Part shown: piece by piece, positions 60,101 through 64,000 of the stretch
Layout of the letters: every line of letters begins with the position of its first letter
Position numbering within the stretch: the first letter of the stretch is position 1
NCBI RefSeq assembly: GCF_044628455.1
Contig: NZ_JBIYZW010000004.1
Location: 43,401 to 107,400 of the forward strand
DNA length: 64,000 nt
DNA from: Solirubrum sp044628455
GTDB lineage: Bacteria > Bacteroidota > Bacteroidia > Cytophagales > Hymenobacteraceae
Direction of reading: 5' to 3'
Position numbers and translations under genes: made by a program
Notes under the pieces: model-generated
The model's input: only the letters and a program-made list of their open reading frames with translations
What the model was told of the DNA's origin: nothing
The model's database searches: none

Positions 60101-61188
60101 AGCTCTCGGCCCAGGTGCGTACCATCAACGGCCGGCCGCTTACGCCCGCCGCGCCCGACACCATTCGGGCCCTGCAGCGCGTCAAGCTCGAAGGCGATGT
60201 AACCGACCTAGGCGGTGCTTTGTCCACGACTTTCAACGGCACGGTGCAGGTGACCGTGTACGAAAAACCCAGCAGCATCCGCACCCTGGGCGACCAGCAG
60301 ACGCCGCCCATGTCGGTGCAGGTACAGAAGGACGTGGTGTTCGACGGGCAGGCGCGCGTCGACAACGGCAAGTTCCAGGTTGAATTCGTGGTGCCCAAGG
60401 ACATCAACTACAAGTTCGGTCTGGGCAAAATCAGCCTGTACGCCGCCGACCCCGCCCGCAACATCGATGCCCACGGCGCGCACGGTAACGTGACCATCGG
60501 CGGCGCCAGCGCCACCGCCGCGCTCGATACCATTCCGCCCGACATCCGGCTGGCCATGGACACCGAGTCGTTCGTATTCGGCGGCCTGACGGCGCCCAAC
60601 ACCACCCTGCTGGCCAAGCTCAGTGACGCGAGCGGCATCAACACGGCCGGCACCGGCATTGGCCACGAGCTGACGGCGGTGCTCGACAACGACCCCAGCA
60701 AGCTCACGGTCCTGAACGAGTACTACACCGCCGACGTAAGCGGCTTCACCAGCGGCCGGGTCAACTACCTGTTCAAGAACCTGGAAACCGGCCCCCACTC
60801 GCTGAAGGTGAAGGCCTGGGATACCTACAACAACTCGTCGGAGCGCACCGTGGAGTTCATCGTGGCCAAAACCGACAAGCTCGCCCTGGACCACGTGCTG
60901 AACTACCCCAACCCCTTCGCCAACCGCACTACCTTCCACTTCGACCACAACCGCGCCGGCTCGCCGCTCGACGTGCAGGTGCAGATCTTCACCGTGTCGG
61001 GCAAGCTGGTGCGCACCCTCAACGCCTCGCTGCCGGTTAGTGAATCGCACGTGAAGGACGTGGAGTGGGACGGCCGCGACGAATTCCGCGACCAGCTGGC
61101 GCGCGGGGTGTACGTGTACCGGGTGAGCGTGCGCACGGCCGACGGCTCGCAGGCCAGTAAATTTGAGAAGCTCGTGCTCCTGAACTAG
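57181..61188 (+). CDS. porU: Type IX secretion system sortase PorU
   Basis: 1335 residues. Signal peptide (MRFSTLLLLLTLLATDTWAQ). Gingipain-type (C25) catalytic domain with H842 in VGYAGHGGPRGWADE and nucleophile C876 in FTGTCDFAWYDD. Ig-like and C-terminal domains end with a sorting-like domain (LNYPNPFANRTTF to FEKLVLLN). PorU removes the C-terminal signal of T9SS substrates and links them to lipopolysaccharide at the cell surface. porV follows after 45 bp. A longer frame upstream is not supported. Confidence 0.95.
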   Translation: MRFSTLLLLLTLLATDTWAQLPGARKTIGWQGQTTLRLRKGEVQVPTFAEAKFEPEGRLPYLTFRLDGYVTSVQLAAPSYEAFAGAEAKAFDVPELGAAPKLVLRHGYEKRRPVTLVTLVPLRRNGQSGQPEKLTAFGYTYTTGTDELANRGRRRTYATNSVLRQGEWFKVGIAGHVQGGHDGSGIYKLDRSFLSSLGLPVQSLDPRFLQLYGNAGGMLPQANSAARPDDLPQNHLLFVGNNDNVLDANEYFLFYGRGPHTWEPKGTTPTGFRHVLNLYADTAYYFLTVGQTPGLRVAPRADVTGTPTATIRQSWERQFYELDLVNLLRSGRQWLGQSFNNGTQREVSFTVPDLVPGTPLRVTTSLAATKVPTRFWSYTIPGDTIDQSTDFALTLNGAALGSQRVVNLSCGWPGSSNCYPEAANTSVRTYTTTAPASTNLRLAVRYDSRGDQAAVGYLDYVEVQGQRRLQLSSGSNQLSFRSLENLGAGNVSTFELGNAASGLTVWDVTNPRRPQVVALNGGSFVARTDSVREYVAFGSGNFDAPLSFGRVGNQNLHALGIDPVDLVIVTHPAFRAEAEKLKEHRRQHDGLKPIVVTTNQIYNEFSSGGQDITAIRDFLKMLYDRGNDLYVVLLGDASYDYKADPSNSTDPNRIPGWWKDRQVKDSENQNFVPTYESRESFARISPRYSAPGISYCSDDYFGFLDDAEGEWPDTATPTSFFMDAAIGRLPARYPRNQPGSAEQARTVVQKLIDYDKPTAQGKWRNRVTFVADDEQRSNLHIDHSEDAVNVTTSAAPAFNSNKVYLDLFPQLPTSGGQRSPDANAALDAAIEQGSVLVGYAGHGGPRGWADEQLLTNASVLQLQNRQKLTFMFTGTCDFAWYDDPAFNSAGEQILTDTPGGVVGLFTTTRIVDAFTNQALANPFYRSLFKRNAATGQWNRLGDAVVFGKNEDGTDVANRNFTLLGDPSMRLAFPQLSAQVRTINGRPLTPAAPDTIRALQRVKLEGDVTDLGGALSTTFNGTVQVTVYEKPSSIRTLGDQQTPPMSVQVQKDVVFDGQARVDNGKFQVEFVVPKDINYKFGLGKISLYAADPARNIDAHGAHGNVTIGGASATAALDTIPPDIRLAMDTESFVFGGLTAPNTTLLAKLSDASGINTAGTGIGHELTAVLDNDPSKLTVLNEYYTADVSGFTSGRVNYLFKNLETGPHSLKVKAWDTYNNSSERTVEFIVAKTDKLALDHVLNYPNPFANRTTFHFDHNRAGSPLDVQVQIFTVSGKLVRTLNASLPVSESHVKDVEWDGRDEFRDQLARGVYVYRVSVRTADGSQASKFEKLVLLN

Positions 61189-61233
61189 GCGCCGGGTATT
61201 TTACCGCTGACATTCCGCATTTTTCTGCTCTCT

Positions 61234-62442
61234 ATGACCCCTACCCCGACGACTGTGCGCCGCGTCCTGACTCCGGCCCTGGTGCTGGCAGCCGCCCTGG
61301 CTGCCCAGGCCCAACAGTCTCCCAACACCATCACCACCGCCGTACCCGTTCTCACCCTCAGCCCCGACTCGCGCGGCGCCGCCCTGGGCGAAACCGGCGC
61401 GGCTACTTCGCCCGATGCCAACTCGGCCTTCTATAACCCGGGCAAGCTGGGCTTTCTGACCGCGCCGGCGGGGGCCTCCCTCTCCTACTCGCCCTGGCTG
61501 CGCGCCATTACCGACGACATGGGTCTGCTCGGTGCTTCGGGGTACAAGAAATTTGGGCAGCGCGGTGCCCTCTCGGCCTCGCTGATGTACTTCGACCTGG
61601 GTACCATCAATTTCCGGGGTGAGAAGAACGAGGACCTGGGCAATTTCAACCCCAAGGAATACGCCGTGAGCGTAGCCTACGGCCAGCAGCTAAGCGAGAA
61701 GTTCGGGGTGGGCGTGGCCGCGCGCTACATTCGCTCCAATTTGAGCGTGTCGAGCGGCCCCGGCGTGGACACCCGCCCCGGTAACGCCGCCGCCGTTGAC
61801 CTGGGCGTGTACTACAACACCGGCCTGACGCTGGGGCCCAGCGAGTACAACTTGGCGCTGGGGGCGGCCGTGACCAACATCGGCAACAAGATTACCTATA
61901 CCCGCGCCGATCAGGCCGATTTTCTGCCCACCAGCCTGCGTCTGGGCTTTGCCGTGACCCGCGAGCTGGATGCCTACAACAAAATCACCCTCACGGCCGA
62001 CGCCACCAAGCTGCTGGTGCCCACGCCCTACTACATCGACGGCCGTGCTCCCAACGACCCCGAGGTGGTAGCTAAAAACGAAGAAATTGCCCGCAAGGGC
62101 GTAGTCGACGGCATCTTCGGCTCCTTCGCCGATGCCCCCGGCGGCTTCCGCGAGGAACTGCGCGAAATCAACCTCTCGGGAGGGGTCGAATACTGGTACA
62201 ACGACCTGCTATCGGCCCGGGTAGGCTATTTCTACGAGAACCCCAAGAAGGGCGACCGGCAATACCTCAGCCTGGGTCTGGGCTTACGTTACCAAGTGTT
62301 CGGCGTCGACGCAGCTTACCTGGTGCCCAATTCCCGCAACAATCCCCTGGCCAACACGGTACGCGTTTCGTTGCACTTCAACTTCAACGGCCAGGAATCC
62401 GCAGCGCCCAGCGACGGCGACGCCGGAGTTCCCATCAACTAA
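61234..62442 (+). CDS. porV: Type IX secretion system outer-membrane protein PorV
   Basis: 402 residues. Signal peptide (cleavage near AAQAQ, about residue 27) and a FadL-like beta-barrel with PVLTLSPDSRGAALGETGAATSPDANSAFYNPGKLGF, the PorV/LptO signature, and YWYNDLLSARVGYFYENPKKGDRQYLSLGLGLRY. PorV shuttles T9SS cargo from the translocon to PorU. The porU-porV order is conserved in the phylum. It ends 6 bp before the M16 gene. Confidence 0.95.
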   Translation: MTPTPTTVRRVLTPALVLAAALAAQAQQSPNTITTAVPVLTLSPDSRGAALGETGAATSPDANSAFYNPGKLGFLTAPAGASLSYSPWLRAITDDMGLLGASGYKKFGQRGALSASLMYFDLGTINFRGEKNEDLGNFNPKEYAVSVAYGQQLSEKFGVGVAARYIRSNLSVSSGPGVDTRPGNAAAVDLGVYYNTGLTLGPSEYNLALGAAVTNIGNKITYTRADQADFLPTSLRLGFAVTRELDAYNKITLTADATKLLVPTPYYIDGRAPNDPEVVAKNEEIARKGVVDGIFGSFADAPGGFREELREINLSGGVEYWYNDLLSARVGYFYENPKKGDRQYLSLGLGLRYQVFGVDAAYLVPNSRNNPLANTVRVSLHFNFNGQESAAPSDGDAGVPIN

Positions 62443-62448
62443 GCCTGC

Positions 62449-63729
62449 ATGCTAAACCGACTCGTTGCACCCGCATCGCGTTCCATCGAACAAGTTACCC
62501 TGCCGGCCGCCGAAGTCGTGCCCTTGGCCAACGGCGCCCGGCTGCACATCCTGGTCAATACGGCGCAGCCCGTCATCCGCTTTCAGATTGTATTTCCTGC
62601 CGGGCGCTGGTATGATCCCACACCCGGTATTTCGTTGCTGGTAGCCCGCACGCTGCTCGAAGGCACCCGCACCCGTACCGCCCGGCAGATTGCCGACGAG
62701 GCCGCGTTCTATGGCGCTTCGCTGGAGTGCGAGCAGGGCTTCGACCGGACCACGCTCACGCTGTATTGCCTCAGCAAGCACTTTGAGGCGCTATTGCCCC
62801 TGATACACGACGTGGCTACCCATGCCAGCTTTCCCGCTGGCGAGGTGGAACAGTTCAAAACGCGCACTATTCAGAATATTCGCGTCGAGCGGCAAAAGAC
62901 CAGCTACCTGGCAGCCGAGCGTCTTTCCCGCAACCTCTTCGGCGTTACTCACCCGTACGGGATAGAGTTCGACGAGCAGCGCTTTGCCAGCCTCGAAGCC
63001 CAGCAGGCCCGTGACTTTTACCACGCGGGCTTCTGTTTGTCCGAAGCCGAACTGTTCCTCTGCGGCCACGTGGAAGATCAGCACCGCCGCCACATCGAGC
63101 AGTTGTTTGCGCAGTCCGACGAAGGCCCGGGCGCACTGGTGAAGCAAGCCGAACCCCAACCTGCAATGCTGCCGGTCGACTACGTGCCGGTTAAAGACAG
63201 TCTGCAAGCTACGTTGCGCCTGGGTCGGCTCTGGCCCGCCGCCACTCACCCCGACAACCACGCCCTGCAGGTGCTCGTGAAGGTGCTGGGAGGCTACTTT
63301 GGCTCCCGCCTGATGAAGAATATCCGGGAAGACAAGGGGTTCACCTATGGCATCTACGCCAGCATTGCGCACCGGGAACACGCCAGCCAACTGGTCATCG
63401 GTTCCGACGTCAACGCCGAAAATGCCCGTGCTGCCGTAGCTGAGGTTCATCTCGAACTCAACCGTCTGCAACAGGAGCTTATTCCCGAGGACGAGCTGAG
63501 CACGGTCAAAAACTACATTACCGGCAAGTTCCTAAACGAGCTTGGCACCGTATTCGAGCAGTGCGACAAGTACAAGTACACTGTGCTGCTGGGTCTGCCG
63601 GCTGACTACTACACGCAGTATCTGAGCACGGTCAACCACGTAACCACAGCCGAGCTTCAAAGGCTAGCCCAGGCCTACCTGAGCCCTGAAGCGCTAAGTA
63701 CAGTAATAGCTGGCCCTCCTCAAGGTTAA
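62449..63729 (+). CDS. M16-family peptidase-like protein, zinc motif missing
   Basis: 426 residues. Two M16 repeats. In the N-terminal repeat the HxxEH zinc site is replaced by the segment GISLLVARTLLEGTRTRTARQ, so no zinc can be bound. The C-terminal repeat keeps the R/Y substrate-binding pair in FGSRLMKNIREDKGFTYGIYAS. This is the pattern of the non-catalytic subunit of M16B dimers. There is no signal peptide. The active partner is not in the window. It is 6 bp after porV and so probably cotranscribed with porUV. Confidence 0.9.
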   Translation: MLNRLVAPASRSIEQVTLPAAEVVPLANGARLHILVNTAQPVIRFQIVFPAGRWYDPTPGISLLVARTLLEGTRTRTARQIADEAAFYGASLECEQGFDRTTLTLYCLSKHFEALLPLIHDVATHASFPAGEVEQFKTRTIQNIRVERQKTSYLAAERLSRNLFGVTHPYGIEFDEQRFASLEAQQARDFYHAGFCLSEAELFLCGHVEDQHRRHIEQLFAQSDEGPGALVKQAEPQPAMLPVDYVPVKDSLQATLRLGRLWPAATHPDNHALQVLVKVLGGYFGSRLMKNIREDKGFTYGIYASIAHREHASQLVIGSDVNAENARAAVAEVHLELNRLQQELIPEDELSTVKNYITGKFLNELGTVFEQCDKYKYTVLLGLPADYYTQYLSTVNHVTTAELQRLAQAYLSPEALSTVIAGPPQG

Positions 63730-63743
63730 TCAGAACCGCAAAT

Positions 63744-63782
63744 AAGAAGCCCTGCCCCATAAATGACGGGGCAGGGCTTCTT
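63744..63782 (+). terminator. Terminator of the porU-porV-M16 unit
   Basis: A 15-bp perfect stem (63744-63758 with 63768-63782), 9-nt loop, short T-rich tail. Confidence 0.88.
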
Positions 63783-64000
63783 GTTTGCGGCTGTTGCTGA
63801 ACAAAACCGCGAGTACCGTCAGGCTTCAAATCTTTGCCAAGTCACTTTATGTTGGACCAGATAGGAAACAGGTCTAAATAGGAAATCGGAACCGAAGTCC
63901 AGGCTGCTAATCTGCCAAGCATTACCGGCTGGCGGGATAAGTGGACGAGGAAGGCCTACAACGCAGAAACGCCCCCCGCGGTCGGGCGGACCGGCGGGGG
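63783..64000. other. Window end, no gene seen
   Basis: 218 bp with no open frame that I can support. The last 28 bases contain an incomplete GC-rich inverted repeat (CCCCCCGCGGTC near 63974, GACCGGCGGGGG at the end) that looks like the terminator hairpin of a gene on one side of the window edge. Confidence 0.4.

Noticed and set aside
63783..64000. tRNA or small RNA gene at the window end
   Set aside because: No cloverleaf or promoter was found, only an incomplete hairpin at the very edge.

Overview
The window is GC-rich (roughly two thirds G+C), densely coding DNA from a member of the Bacteroidota, most like Hymenobacter or a close relative in Cytophagales. The evidence is type IX secretion (T9SS) genes (porU, porV, porZ), three proteins ending in T9SS sorting domains, gene clusters typical of the phylum (mreBCD-mrdA-rodA, ccmBCDEF), and promoters of the Bacteroidota type (TTG-N17-23-TAnnTTTG). 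No tRNA, rRNA, CRISPR array, prophage or transposase gene was seen. About 51 genes are called. Long antisense open frames are common because of the base composition and were left out.

Layout. 0.1-8.2 kb: a small exported protein; a LytS/LytTR-type histidine kinase-regulator pair divergent from an ABC ATPase and a giant ABC permease fused to an M1 aminopeptidase; a barstar-like protein. 8.3-13.5 kb: tadA, Mn superoxide dismutase, an ArsR regulator with an Old Yellow Enzyme, a nucleoside transporter, ndk. 13.8-21 kb: nrnA, three exported FKBP isomerases in tandem, tdk, porZ, recO. 21-24.5 kb: a large repeat element, a [2Fe-2S] ferredoxin, a proline/alanine-rich protein of unknown function, a GT-C-like membrane protein. 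24.5-30.7 kb (minus): the cell-elongation operon mreB-mreC-mreD-mrdA-rodA. 30.9-39.4 kb (minus): purH, two tandem Omp85-like proteins, a UbiA-type prenyltransferase, a cold-shock protein, kdsC, iscX, fdx and a DUF2520 protein. 39.5-44.3 kb: two paralogous T9SS substrates. 44.4-49.3 kb (minus): ccmB-C-D-E-F. 49.4-55.5 kb (minus): a beta-helix T9SS substrate, a propeller/barrel outer-membrane protein and a DAO oxidase. 55.6-63.7 kb: an MBL hydrolase, pssA, porU, porV and an M16 peptidase-like protein that lacks its zinc motif.

The most unusual material is between genes. Eight gaps are built from runs of 7-nt words held in strict 7-nt register, with a left arm and a reverse-complementary right arm. 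The word differs from one locus to the next but the architecture does not. The elements sit at, or within about 7 nt of, a stop codon, usually between co-directional genes of an operon, and several fill the whole intercistronic gap. Two carry cargo between the arms: ten units of a 21-nt (3 x 7) tandem repeat at 21.15 kb, and three tandem stem-loops at 27.9 kb. A second stem-loop array at 35.6 kb has entirely different stems but a very similar 10-nt loop. This looks like a family of structured, loop-conserved repeats that I cannot match to a named element.

A second regulatory signal is a set of 9-mers phased at exactly 21 bp, on both strands, between the LytTR two-component operon and the ABC/M1 genes. 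It has the geometry of LytTR operators and would make these one regulatory module.
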